Positions 1-13,438 of a DNA stretch of 64,000 nt are shown piece by piece (within the stretch, counting starts at the first letter, position 1; each line of letters opens with the position of its first letter). Origin of the DNA: Camillea tinctor (Eukaryota; Ascomycota; Sordariomycetes; Xylariales; Xylariaceae); assembly GCA_022578605.1 (NCBI GenBank), contig MU394078.1, forward strand, positions 333,358 to 397,357, read 5' to 3'. The notes beneath the pieces are model-generated. The model did not search any database and had not been told where the DNA came from. It worked only from the letters and a program-made list of their open reading frames with translations. The position numbers and the translations under genes were made by a program.

Positions 1-96
1 CTTTTATTTTTTTTTTTTTTTATAAATTATAAAAATACCTTTTTTTGTATTTTTTTTTTTTTTTTTTTAACCCCCCCCCCCCCCCCCCCCCCCCCC
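1..96. repeat. Homopolymer-rich window edge (T runs then C run)
   Basis: The first 68 bases are almost only T and A, with T runs of 12-18. They are followed by AA and an uninterrupted C run to about position 96, after which ordinary sequence begins. The C run resembles the homopolymer tracts beside the N gap near 49.85 kb. I read it as a contig edge or badly resolved homopolymer, not as biology. Confidence 0.7.
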
Positions 97-3000
97 GCTT
101 TAACCCTAGGACTGTTTTCAAGGGGAGAAGGAAAGCAAAGGAAAGAAGTCTATCCAGTGTCCTGCTACGCACTCCGACTGTTTATTTTCCCTTCTATCTA
201 TCGGCTCAGACCTTAGGAGCTAGACTGTATCGTTTACCCGCCTGGCGACCGCCGTTTGCGTCCTCCATTTAGATCATGTTTAACAAATATAGGAAGAGAA
301 CATGGTGAAGTTGTAATAACAAAGCCTCGGGTATTCGGTATAACACGACGAAGATTGTAAGGTGAAAAGGGGCTAAGTATTGCAGAAGAACGTTACTGCT
401 GGGGTGGTTTCCCTTCTTCCGGATTCATCGTGGTTGCGTCAGGTAGACGGGGGGGAGGGAAACTATAGGATGAAAGATAGTTGGATGCTATTAGCATGCT
501 CATCTTGATGTGAGGTACCTACACTAGGTTAATGAAGGTCTAAAAGGGGCCAGTGAGGTCGGCGGGGCAGGAAAACAGATTCAACGACGCCATCTTCTTG
601 AGGTACTTTTCATGCATGTATTGATCCATTCCTCTTCAGCATATCAAGATATCGTAAAGGGGCGACATACACTCCCAATGATGAATCTAGTCTGGAGCTG
701 GCAATATATCTCTAGTGGTGATACTTAGTCCAGTCAAGAGATACATTTACTGCGCTATTCTATTAAAACTAGGTTACAAAGTGAACTATTGGAACATTCC
801 TTCTCGATATGATAAGCATAGCCCCTTTCCCAATGAATGCCTATGTGCCTGAAATTTGCTTCGTTGGCATATACTCACCGTCCTAATCACCCGATAGGAG
901 ATAGATAGTAGTCATAGTGCTGAGTAGCTTACCATACATGAAGTCTTAGAAAGGTCTCCAGTTCATGTTCGAGATCCTATTGTTGTGGTCACTATGGGAT
1001 CCAGGAATCATGGCTCAATGCATATATAACGTGTTGCCTTATGATAGACGGGGTTTTGCTTTAGCTTTCCTAGCAGTCGGTGGCAGTTTAGGAAGATCAG
1101 ATTATCTTGTCTTGCTTTCATCTATCTTCAGTCTCCCAATGCCTCACACAGCTGATGGTAGGGGGTCTCCTCCGTCCCCAATTCTCTGTTATGTGGGACA
1201 TTTCAGGCGCGAATTTGCGAGTTTACCACGGATCACTCCGATCCCATATTAGTATTCGGGCTTGTTTATCAGGAGGATTTGAATTAGGTCTGTACTGCTG
1301 CTGTCGCCTTCGTTCTCTTACTCGCTCCGACCTAAAGGAGGTGATATATACGCCTAGATTGCTCGTCGGTAACACATACGTACTAGTGCGGGATATCTCT
1401 CGTGTATAGGCAGGTGGCGTTCTCCTCGCCTCGTCTCCTTTTCTTCTACATAATAGAATTCTAATGATGCATCAGAAGCTGTGTGATATACCAGGTAGGA
1501 AGTTCCCCACGAACGCGTGTGCATTCATGAAAATGACGTACATTGGGTTCACATAGATATAGGAGAAGGGGGCAAAAGGGGGTGGGCATATCTTTATGAC
1601 TGCGGATTCTTTCGTCTTCTAGACAGACATAACAAAGCGTCAGGGGTTTATAGTTTCTTGGGAACTGGGCTATGCTATAATTGTAACATACATCTGCTCT
1701 ATCCATATCGATATGCTCGATAGACGAGATCTTTCCCAGCCAATGGGGCAAACATGGGTGATGACGAGCTAGGTACAAGATGTCCATTATTGTGACTTGC
1801 CCGAGGTCGCCGAGATTGTGTGGCTACCAAGAATGGTCTCCTCGATTTGAGGATATCGGGAAAAGGATTCGACAGCATACGACATGTGGGATGGAATTAG
1901 GTAACTGAGTTTCCCCTTTAATATTAGCAGTTTATCGCACGAATCACAAAATATCCCCATAATCGGATTCGACGATTCTATAACCTTTATTCTCCTTCTT
2001 CTTTCTTCCTAGCCTCCGTGTGCAGATATCATTGGGCATAGACACTACTCGTGTGAGGGTGTCTCTAAGGGCAAGCAGCGTATCTTAGAGCCTCCTGCCT
2101 TCTCACGGGAGTGCCCAACTATCAGGTGAGAATTATTCCGATTAGACTGTACCTATCTACCATAGTTCAAAATGATACTACCGGGGTAAGGAGTTAGTCG
2201 CCACAGTCACACCCTTCACCTCAATGGCCTGGCGTGACGACCCAGCGATACTTTTATGTGACACCATCCCGTATATTGACTTTATTTTTGCGATAATCGG
2301 AAACGAGGCAGCAGTATTATCCGTGGACCGTGCCGGATTACTGTAAATCTATACGACTCAGTCCACTAGAACAGCGTTCCACCCAATGACAGGCCCCTAC
2401 CTCGCTGGCTCTTCATGCATACAACGGTATGTAGGGGTAGCGAACCAAACTTCCTAAGGTGGAGGATTCATTGCAAGATATGGGCTGGCTATCTGTCGTG
2501 GGACGGCGGGCGCACGTGGCAAAGACGAACGAAGAATTCGGGTGCGGGTTCGAAATATGAAACAGTGGTACTTAACCGAAGGAACCCTCGATAACTGGGA
2601 GGTGAAGTCAAAGCAAGCGAGTATGATGACATTTCTCTGCCCTGAGCATCACCACTCCTATGAGACTATCCATCATTGCGAAGCACCACAACAGTCAACA
2701 GACCCAACAATCAAGGTAAAAGAGAGGTCCTGAGCCTCGGACTGGATAGATGTACAATGAAGAATGAGTGGCTAATTTGATTTGTAAGAGAGAGACGATA
2801 GCAGAAAGAGTATTATAGTATAATACTACTCTGGTAACCTGTGTCATTTCCTTTCCCGACGCGAATACCGGACTTCATGGCCAATTAACATTTGTATTTT
2901 CGGACACATTGTCGGAGATTGTATCTCGTTGACGTTCGCGGGCGGGTTGTTCTACTTGGCGTTCCTGAGCTGCATAAGCCTCTGGGATGAACAGGAGTCG

Positions 3001-6000
3001 ATTAGTAAAAGAAACAAACAAGACAAGGAGGTATAAGTCTCTCTCCTCACTAGACACGTTTCTCTAGCTCGGGCTCGCCTTGACATCACTCCGCTTACAA
3101 GCGGCGCTGCACATAGGCAAGTATATAAAGGTAAGCTATAAGTGATATACGAAGCGAGCTCCGTGGAGGGGTCTCGATTTATGAAGATCATTGCTATTTT
3201 CTATAACCTCACATAAACGTAAAATATGTGAACCTAGTCGCTTGTCTATTACGAGCAGCCTTACCCGCCCTAGGTAGTCGGTTGTTGCCCCTCTGTTCTG
3301 AGCGGTAGGGCTGCGATCGCCGACTTCCACTCCCCTATAGAGGTAATGGTCTACCTTGCATTCGTAATCCCAAACCCCAAGAGCTCAAAGTGAGATTTGT
3401 AGAGGTCTAAGTTGGTAGAATGCGGCCTGTTAACGAAGTAATGACTGCAGAATGCATCCTATGGATCCCCACCAACCTCGAGAGAGAAGTTTCCGTCTGC
3501 TACTACCTGCATGCATGGTGCTTTCGTAATCAAAGCGGCCGTTGGGACAATTTTTCTGAGTACGTGGTTGACCATTTTTCTAACCCAAGTTTGACAGAGA
3601 CAAAACTTATACATCACGTACCACTACTGTTGCTGCGTCGCATATGGATAACGGAAACCGAGACTTACTACGCCCCTTTCCGGTTCAGGAGAGCACATCG
3701 CACCCCGTCCAAGGTCAAGACCTCTTAGCTTACCGAGATCTAGCCAATAGGGGGGCGACCTACCTATGACGGCCGTGATCCCCTTACCCCCTACTCCGCC
3801 CTTCCCCCTCCTTTCAACAACAGCAGCTGTAGCCTCCCACATGACTATATCTTAGTTGCAGGAGATTGCAGTGAAAGAGGAAGAAAAGGGTAAAGAGGGT
3901 CAAGATAAGCTCAGCAGTAGTAGCATTGCTAATCTTCTCGGCGATGCAGGTAATCGAGTCCCAAGCGTCTTAGTTCAGTCGTGGGTTGTTGTGTGTGGGC
4001 TTTCCACCATGACCGCTGCCAATAGAATTGATATTGTATACGCGGCATGGCCATGGCCCCCATTAGGAGGGAATATGGCCATGGAAACTTGACGTAGGTG
4101 AGCGAAGACGGGGATCATTTACGGCACTTGGTGTTAGAAATATTCTCCTTAGGAATTATTGTTCGGTGTCTGGCAGGGTTGCATACGAGTTTCTAGAAAC
4201 CTGCAGGGGAAGAACAAGGTTCTCTTTTTCTATCTCTTCATCTTTGTGAGGTATTCTTTTTGTTGTATCCTTTCATATGCCGTCACCTGACTGTAAGTTG
4301 CGTGGAAACCTGGTCTTTCACGAGGGATAAGGTACTTCCCCATATTGAAGAGTAGGGTTTATGTACGCATACCTACACACACATATATATATATATGAAA
4401 TACGATGTTGAATGTCAATCAGCGAGCCTCATTCGGTTCGGTTCGCCGGATGCACAATAACGGGGCTTGCTTTTGAATGGTTCCCGAAAACGTGACAAGA
4501 GCTTTCGTATTGCCGTGTCGAGCGAGCCTCACTTGTTAGTCAACGCTTAGATATTACGTTGAAGAGGGAAAGGAGAACGAGAAATGAAAAATGTAGACAT
4601 ATGCAATGAAACCATAGGCGGACGTTTTGGAGCAAAGTGTTGCTTATGATGGGGCTTTGAGCCTGGTTATAGTAGGTGATAGCCATTGTGGTTCCTGAGT
4701 TGCGACTTTTCTCTTAAAACTTTCCTTATCATAGGCTGTCGAGTTATTGGATGGTAAATAATCCTATATGACTCTAGACTGACGTCTTCACGACGAGCCC
4801 GCCGGCGAACCGTTCTCTCCGTAACGATGAGGTCGAACTGCCTATACGCATGCCCCCTTTCTTTGCCTATATCGAGTTCCCACCATCTTCCCCAATCACT
4901 TGGTGTGCTGAGCTGTCAGTCATGCACTCCAGTTTTTTCCCGTGCCACTACTTGCCTTTCTTGGACGATTGTTTTCATCGACTTGCATGACGAAAAACGC
5001 TCGTGGCTGAAATTTTCTACAGGCTAACTACTTACCTTTTGTCTTTTTAGCGTTTCCCTTTGATTTCCGAAATTACCAGCAAATCGTTTTGCTCCTAATT
5101 GATCAGCTGCCAAGCATCGTTGCTCCTATTTCTGCACCGAAAGTGTTGGGGCCATTGGAGCGTCGAGCATCTAACCCCTCGTCGCTGGGTTGCTGTGCGA
5201 GTATTGATGAATTGAGCATCCCCGATACTTCCGCGTATGTCGTCTCTAGTCTTCCAGAAGCCCTCGTCAGGGTTGCAGTGATTCGCCGTCAGGGACGCTC
5301 AGATGGCTGTCAGCAACAAGTTGCGGGGATGGAGGTGGCCATGGCCATGGCCACGGCCTGCGTAAGTGCAGGCTCTTATTCATGGTGAGTAACATCGCAC
5401 CCCGGCAACTGCAGGACCAGAAACGGATCGACGACTATTGCGTACAATACATAAGGTACTAAAAAGAATGGGATGGTAGCTAAGTAAGGAGGCGAGACTA
5501 ACTCCTGCATCGTGGCGTACGATATCGTCACGGCGACGGTTATGAGAACTCGAAACACAATCCTCGAGTTATTATGAAAGGGGCTGCGGCATGAGTGGTT
5601 CGAGACGAGCGCTCTCCACGGATTGTACGTGTATGTATGTATATATATAAATATAAATATAAATATATTGCCCCTTTTCTCTTCTCGTTCTTCCGAAAAT
5701 TTCGCCGGTATCCCAAATGTAGACAAGGGCCAGGAAATATTTCGTGGACCCTGCTTACCGAGCCCGCGGCACTCTGATGGGGCCGAACTGGCAGCAAGGA
5801 ATCCAGCTAGTCATCCTTCGGGGCAGAAGTGGGATCTCGTGGCAACGTGAAATACATAATATAAGTGAAAATATTCGTTGAGAGATACCGTTCCCCACGG
5901 CGCCGGTTGCCAGGTCCCTTGCGGGTAAATCGCCATCTCCATGTCTCGCGAATATGAAACCAGTAATGGATAGGGGTGAGCCGGTAGCCAAACCGGCTCC

Positions 6001-7200
6001 AGAATATCTCATAGTGATGTTGTCTTCCTAGCCGGCCAGCTCCCGAGGGTCCGTGTCTCCAAGAAGACTGACTAGGAGACTAATACTTCAGCAGAAGTTC
6101 CTGTAGGGAAAAATATGGCTGCCCAATAGAATTCGGGCACACTACCCCATTATGTGTATTATGGCTTGATCAGCTGAAGAGATAGAAGTAAAGAGGCTTC
6201 TCTCGCCCCCTCCTCCCCACCCCTACACTCGGGAGCCCGAACAATACGGTATTCTTGTAGTCTTGAATAAGTCTTGGACTCTCTAGACTGATTACCTACA
6301 GCTGCTATGTTAGGTGGTTACTACACAAGCTAGAGGGCCAAAAGCCAGAAAGGCCGTTGGTATCACTTTTCGATCGACTCTGTGGCGAGCTGGAAATAGG
6401 TATGGCAAAGCTGAGAGGACCGGGTTGTCCCCACATCCTTTTAGCTACGTTAGCTCTGCAGCATCACAGGCATCATCCTTCGCTTCCGTTGGTAGCGTTT
6501 TCTTGTAATCCCTGTCATCTGGCTTGCTGGGGGTAGAGAAGAGGGGGTAGTGTAGTTGTCTCTCGAACCCTCCTCGGCCATTTGCTCCTGTGAATAGTCC
6601 AGGTCTCTGTCAACCGTCAAACCTGTATGTCGCAGAGATTTCCTTTCCCGCATTCCTACGGTAAACGACCGTTCCCTTCCACTATTTCATTTGCGAACTC
6701 GGGAAGCCCTCTGTCGACATGCGCCCTGACTTTGAGGACCGCAATCTAAAGCTTGGACACGACGACAATCAGGTTCAGATGCATTTTTTCGATTAAGAAT
6801 CGCAAGGCAGTACCTTGCAGGTACTCCAATACCACGGAGCTGTTATAACCGGCTCCGCTGGAGCTATGTAGTGTAGTGTATGATACATACAGATTACACT
6901 AGCACTTGCACTTACATAGCAACATGTAGGTAGTATGTATCCTGTGCCCTGTATCCATCCAAGCATGGATTACATGGGGGTTGTGCGATTACCCCATCTG
7001 GGTCATCAGTCCATCGGCGGTCCCCCCTTACCCACCGATGCCTTCATCTCTCTATTCGGCCTGGGCTGGGAGGGTGGAGGGGAGGGGGCTACCAATACAG
7101 TTCGAGACGGGTGCTCATCTAGTACGGGTCAGGTAAAAAGTCGCATGGGTGAATCGCTCATCGTCGGGATGGATGGACCCGATAAAGGGAAAGGAAAATT
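97..7200. other. Gene-poor stretch, nothing recognised
   Basis: This stretch has intermediate GC and only short, mutually overlapping open frames, none with a family motif I recognise. Two segments look somewhat exon-like (3420-3880 and 5051-5361, both plus strand; see findings) but cannot be assembled into a gene. It could be old decayed coding or mobile DNA, or plain intergenic sequence. No terminal repeats, reverse transcriptase or transposase motifs were seen. Confidence 0.5.
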
Positions 7201-10171
7201 ATTCTCTCTTTTTTTTTTCTTCTTTTCTTAGTGAAGTATAAAGTGTATATAATATATAGTGTATACCTAAGGTATATAGTTATATCTTTGCTCTTTTATA
7301 ATTCTCTTTCACTAATACCCTAATATATATATTTATCACTTACTCTTTATTCTCATCGCGTCCAAACTAGTCGCCCAAGAAAAAAAAAAAAAAAAGATGG
7401 ACGATTGCGCACGTCTCATCTGCACTCCATCCCATCAACCCACCAGGACGGAGTCGATGGCCCACCCTATCTCGATGTGCGCCCCTCCAGCCCGTCTAAC
7501 CCGTGGTCCCGGCAGCAAAAACAGCAGCAGCAGCGACAACAGCATGACAAACGAATATATTCCAACATGGACGTGACCATATTGCATGGTTATTTATATT
7601 ATAGACCTCTTAACCTGCGTGACATAAAAGTTTCCAGCAAGTCCCTCTCATAACGCGGGTTATAGGGTAGCAGCCACGTAAACTTGGGTAACTTGATTCA
7701 TCTCCTTCCGGCTTCCAGGTCTCGATAGACCCTGGGACAATGAATAAAAATAAAACCGAGCCACATATGATATGCCCAATCACTACCGACGCTGTTGCGT
7801 TGCATAATTCATCTTTTTCGTTGTTGTTTTCTCTTGCTCCAATCCCTAAAATTGTTGTGCTGGCACCTGATCGGGTATTGATCAAAGAGTAAGTTCGGTC
7901 CAATATACAATACCTACATTGATATTATATGTATAGTTGACCTTACCTTACACACCTTATAAATATAAATATCTATATATACGTAGAGGAATATATACGC
8001 ATGTCTAGGTAAGTATAAGTAATATGTCTATACGTATGAATGTATAACCTGGATGTGATGTACCGGGTATATACCTAGGTAACCTATGTAATAATAAAGT
8101 AGGGATGTCCTGTTATTGTTAGGTTAGGTTGTAGTTGTATGTTGATGAGGGTGAGGGTGAGGGTGAGCGCTAACCTAGTAAGTATGTAGGATCGAACATC
8201 GAACTGGACCTGAACTGGCTTGTCAGACTTGGTTCTTTTTTTTTAATTCCCTGATCATCGTTCTAAACCGCCCCCGAGACCACTAAAGGCGCAAAAGTGG
8301 GAAATTCCCCATGGCTATCCCCCAGCTTGCCCATAAGAACTAATGAAGACCCCCACCCGACCTTTTCATTCTCCCACATCCCCATCTCTAACCTAATACT
8401 CACTTAATCGTTAGTATCTTGACCCATCGAAAAGAAAAGAGAGATCTCTACCTGCCGCTGAGACCGATCTTGCATAATGTAAGTTTAAGCCTCTGTGTCT
8501 CTGTTTCTTGTTTCTTGTCTCTTGCCTCTTGTCTTTGCTTCTTTTCCCTCTATATTTTATCTTTTTCACTTTTTCTACTTCTTCTTCTGTCTACTCTCTG
8601 TTTCAGCCATCTCCCATTCCGTGATCGTGATGGTGGTGTGTGCGTTTGAACTCTGCATAGTCCTATTGTCTTATTATCCGTGCCATGTAAACGCGCCCCG
8701 TTGACTTATCGCAGACCAAAGCGCCCAGAATAGTCGCTGATCTAGCGGTTTTATCCACAGCATCGTCGAGAGCTTTCATTACATACTGCCTAGATAAGAT
8801 ACCTTATATGGTAAGTTCACTTCAAATCCAGACAAACCTACCTACCAATATCGATAGATGTACCGTCACAACACAAAGCTACGGCTCCTTACTTGTCTTG
8901 TCTCCCTGTCTATTCTTCCATCCTATGTCTACGTCTACCCCAGAACCGTTGCCGTGCTTCAATCACACTTGTCCCACGAGTTCATTATCGACCTGGTCGG
9001 TGCTGTGTGACTTGTATGGCAGTCTTGAAGCAAGCGCCTTGTTGTCTGCCTTACACCATGACAGGCCAGCCAGTCGCTATGCGTACCGGTAACATTGTAA
9101 TGCGGAATTCGCAATTGGTGGTCACACGAGATCCTCCATACTCCTGTCTCCTCCGATGATATCCCTTCTTTTCCCTTTTTCCCCCCCTACCATGACAGCC
9201 GGTCCCCCCCTAGTTGGAAGGAAACTTGCCCCCTCCTTACCCCTGGTCAAGGTTGTGTCCTCGCATTTCCTTGCAGCTGGCAAAATACCATATGGTCTGC
9301 TACTTGCAGCTCGGGAGACCGAGGACAGGACATGTTCACCACCAAGATCTACGAAATAGGTGGTGGTTCCCAGACAACTGCTGTACTCCACCCCTACTCA
9401 TGCTCACGGGGGAAGCTGGATTATCTGATTTACCCTAGCTAGCTTTCCCGTTCTTGTTCTCCATTGTCTTTTTTTTATTCACTCGTCCCACCCCGCCCCC
9501 AGACGACATCCCTACTTAACTTGCTAGGTCGCTCGTTAAGTCCGTCCTGTTTGGCGTATGGTAGTTAATCTATTGCAATGGCGGCGGCAAAGTGCTTGCA
9601 GACATCAAATGACCCGTGCCCAGACTAACAAGTACTCTCTCTACAGTCTACAACAATTCTGCTTTTCCGCAGGGCTCAAATGTGTTTCGTCCTACAGTTC
9701 CGTCTATCCGTATATTAGAAGAAAAAAAGGACCAGGATTATTCTTGATTCATCTGTCGACCATGCGTTGACTTTTTCCCATTTTGGTGGTCTTGGTCGAG
9801 GTTTACTATCGAGGTTTTCGGTATAATATCGTCAACATTGGCGCCGTCGCGATCGAAGCACGAGGAATATTAGGTGACCCTCGTTTTTTACTTTCCCTCT
9901 GTTCCTTTGCGCTGCAGCCGTCGCAGCCCAAAGCTGGGCCTTGCTGTGACACTAAGCACCCAGTATCCTCGGGGCTGTGATACGTGGATGCTCTTTGGCC
10001 GGCTTAGTGATCGCCAATACAACCAGTCGGGTAGATAGCTTCGCTACCGGTCAAACTATTGGATTAGGTGCTTAGTATCGTTACTGTGAAGCAAAGGTCG
10101 CCGACGCAGAAAAGTCTGGATTAGAGGCGGCACACTGATTTCTTTTGCGATATCATGATATGTGAAGGAAC
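7201..10171. other. AT-rich intergenic DNA and probable leader of the C2H2 regulator
   Basis: The DNA is AT-rich from about 7.2 to 8.1 kb. It then carries a TGAGGG-type tandem repeat (8144-8167), and from 8.4 kb it becomes pyrimidine-rich, as is usual for fungal promoters and leaders. A perfect TACCTAGGTA palindrome lies at 8072-8081. No coding region is supported. Part of 8.4-10.17 kb may be a long, possibly spliced, 5' leader of the gene starting at 10172. Confidence 0.5.
8144..8167 (+). repeat. Short tandem repeat of GAGGGT, telomere-like variant
   Basis: Three to four copies of a GAGGGT unit follow one another here. The unit differs from the fungal telomere repeat TTAGGG by its second base pair, so this is a telomere-like variant only. 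It lies in intergenic DNA about 2 kb upstream of the C2H2 regulator. Confidence 0.7.
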
Positions 10172-13100
10172 ATGACTTCTGTTCTCACGGCGTCGCCCAG
10201 AGATCTTCAACCACATTCGCTCTTTACGCATCCAAGCCCGGTAATCATGACACAGGTACAGGGTCCGACGCCACCGCAGCATGTGAAGCAGGAGGAGGAT
10301 CTCGATGAACGACAGCATCGGGGGAGTTTTTCGGGTAGTAAAGACATGGACGGGCATGATAGCGACCAGGCTGGTGACGATGATGCTAAAAACGGCAACT
10401 CGTCGAATTCGGATGGCCCGGTGAAAAAAAGAAGACGGAGTCGTAAAGGGCTCGACAAAAAATTTGAATGTCCTACTGAAGGATGTGGCAAAAGCTACTC
10501 GAGAGCTGAGCACCTGTAAGCTTAACCTCGTGAAGCTTGAATCTAGATGATCTACTCCTGTGTAAATGCTAACGGCTCACTTACAAGCTACCGGCACCAG
10601 CTCAACCACTCCCCGAAGCAGATATACAGATGCGATTTCCAGGACTGTAACCGTCAATTTGTCCGTCTCGACTTGTGTAATCGCCACAAGGATCGCCATA
10701 CTGCGAAAGGGTCGGCGCTGAGTCGGAAAGATTCGCTCATCAGCCAGGCTTCGCCTACCGACCACGTAAGATCTCCGTACCCCACTCCTGGCTCGACTTC
10801 GCCTAGGATGAATAGGAATAGTTATCATCAAGAACGTGGGGCTCACCTTCAATATCAGTCTCCCAAAGATGTCGCCGGAACTCCGTATACGCCGGCGACG
10901 AACACGCCTCCATCCACATTCCCTCATACCGGCCCTCCGAACGGGGTGGATGGATATATGCACCAAGAGACCGGGTTCAACGCTGCTCACGGGACACGGA
11001 ACCCTCACCAGTCTCCGGCCAATGTACCAACCCATATTGGGCCGTATGGCGTTTTGTCGCCTGTCTCGACACAGCATGGTGGTTTTCAGAACCAGCCTAC
11101 CCCCACGCCCCAGACTACGGCTACGGGGCCTTATATCACTCAAAATAACTTCGCCCCGTTTGCGCTACCCCCTTCCGGCTTCTCCGGCACCTCCGCTCCT
11201 AATATGGCTCGGGATTCCGGGCAGCATTACGCCCCTATCACCTCTAGCGAGTATAGCGACAATACTCACGCCCAGACATCTAGTGACATGATGTTATTAG
11301 ATCAGATGGCATCTCAAGCAACCATACCGGTTTTCGGGACGGATGGGGGTCTGAATAAGTCTCCCTATATATCAATACCCGAAGATTTTGTCGCGTTCCT
11401 ATTTAATTCAGCGGATGGTTCACCTGCAGTAGGGCATGTCATGGCGCAAAGCCAATACTCGAAGTAAGCATCCTGCCGAGAATACTAGCCGGGAAGAAGG
11501 TTGGAACTAATATGGTACATTAGCTACGGCGACTACCAAAACCAATATGGTATGTCGTATTACGGTCCTGAGGGTGTGACTCTAGGTTACTTTCCTCCAT
11601 CTAGTCAACCGCAGCAGATCATGTCGGTAACGAATCTCTTGGATCCAAATCTGCCAGAGACGCTATTGTCAGAAGAGAAGAGTCAGGAGATATACGATTT
11701 TATTAAAGAAAGGTTTCACGAAAATGACCACACGCCGATCGAACGGCAGAGAGAAAGCATACTCGAAGGCGATAGAAACGATGAGAATCACATGCTCAGT
11801 CGCAAAATGATGCAGCAATATATCGGGTCGTATTGGTTACATTTCAGCGATCAGGTACCTATTCTTCACAAACCGACATTCTCACCAGACAGGATGCCCA
11901 ATCTCCTCCTAATAGCGGTCATGTCGATTGGTGCTGCTTGTTTGGACAGGACACATAGCGCGAGCGTGACCCGAGCCGGTGCAAAGCTCTCGAATTTTCT
12001 GGCATGGAATTTGCGGTGGGAAATCTTCAGGGATAGGAACTTCCAACCGCCAGCCAAACTGTGGATTTTCCAGACGTTATTGATTCTCGAACTTTATGAA
12101 AAGATGTATTCGACACGGATGCTCCACGAACGAGCTCATATCCACCACGCCACGACGATCACCCTTATGAGGAGAGGTAGGTCGCTGATTGGAAAATCGG
12201 CCCTCGACTCGCCACCAAGCTCCCGGGAGGACAAATCTGGGGCACACGGGTCACGGCACTCGTCTACGTCCGGCCTCGCGCACACGCCAGATGAGTGGTG
12301 GAACCACTGGATCACGAACGAGACGACGCGGCGCGCAGCGTTCGCCGCGTTCCTCATTGACTCGGTCCACGCCACTATGTTTGGGCACTCGACCGTGATG
12401 GTAGCTCACGAGATGCGTCTTCCCTTGCCGTGCGACGAACAGTTATGGAAAGCAACGAGCGGCGCCGAGGTGGGTAGGATCGAAGCGAATCTCATGTCCA
12501 ACGGGATCAAACCCATGTCGTTTCTCGAAGGACTAAAGAAGACACTTGCGGGACACGAAGTGCAAACAAACCCCTTTGGCAGGCAAATTCTCATGGCTGG
12601 GCTGCTCAGCGTCAGCTGGCACATGAACCAGCGAGACCTCCAAGTCAGCTCGCTTGGCGGCGGTGTATCGCAAGCGCTCGGCGGCCGAGACAAGTGGCGC
12701 TCGACATTGACCAAGGCATTTGACTCGTGGAAGACGGACTTTGATAAGTCGCTGCAGCATTCCGACTCGGTGGTCGACCCGTACAGTTACGATAAGCGAC
12801 ACGAGGCAAATGTGGTTTTCGAGAGTCGAACGGTGCTGCACCATTTGGCACATATGGCGATGCATGTAGATATCGTTGACTGTCAGATCTTCGCCCGTGC
12901 GAAGCGCTTGCTGGGCCGGGCGATCAACACACAGGATCTTAACAGCGCACAGAGGCGGATGAGGGACAACTGGGCTCCGTCGGCCAAGGCACGCGATGCG
13001 ACCTTCTACGCAGTCAAGTTTCTATGCTCCGTCTTGCTAGTCGAGAACGCGACTCTACAGCAGCTGGGTGGCTTCCACCAGGCAAATGTTGTCGTCTACT

Positions 13101-13438
13101 TTGCCCGTGACGACGTGCTACTCAACCGTCCGTGGGTCTTGTACTTCTCAGCATTGGTCGTATGGTGCTACGGTTTTGCACTTGAGGGACCCTGTCCCAA
13201 CGTTCCCGTGCCGGCGACGGCGCGAGAGAGGAATGAGAAGATGCGCGAGTATCTGCAGAGAATCGGATCGATCGAAACCCCCGAAGACCTCAAGAATCTG
13301 AACGGGATCAACAAAAACAGCGCGCTGCTTGCCGTGCTCAAGGACTCATTCGAGTCAACGCGCTGGGAGCTGCTTCACGAGGGTGCCACGCTCTTGAGCA
13401 ACTGTATTCAGCTCAACAGCGGCGCTACAGTGGTCTAA
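10172..13438 (+). CDS. C2H2 zinc-finger transcription factor with fungal-specific regulatory domain
   Basis: Three exons are inferred, 10172-10515, 10588-11463 and 11524-13438, giving about 1044 residues. Both introns have GTAAGC donors, and the first splits finger 1. A basic stretch KKRRRSRK (about 85-92) precedes two C2H2 fingers: Cys100/Cys105/His118/His122 and Cys130/Cys135/His148/His152. A long Ser/Thr/Pro/Gln-rich linker follows. The C-terminal half, from about residue 500, has the helical pattern of the fungal_trans domain (YWLHFSDQVPILHKPTF and downstream). This architecture matches AmdX/Klf1-type fungal regulators, nuclear DNA-binding proteins. The target genes cannot be told from the sequence. 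A second ATG at 10247 (MTQVQG) could be the true start. Confidence 0.9.

Noticed and set aside
8144..8167. Former telomere or chromosome end
   Set aside because: There are only a few units and they are GAGGGT, not TTAGGG; unique DNA lies on both sides.
10577..11143. Minus-strand 188-codon frame
   Set aside because: It is a shadow of exon 2 of the C2H2 regulator and has no motif of its own.
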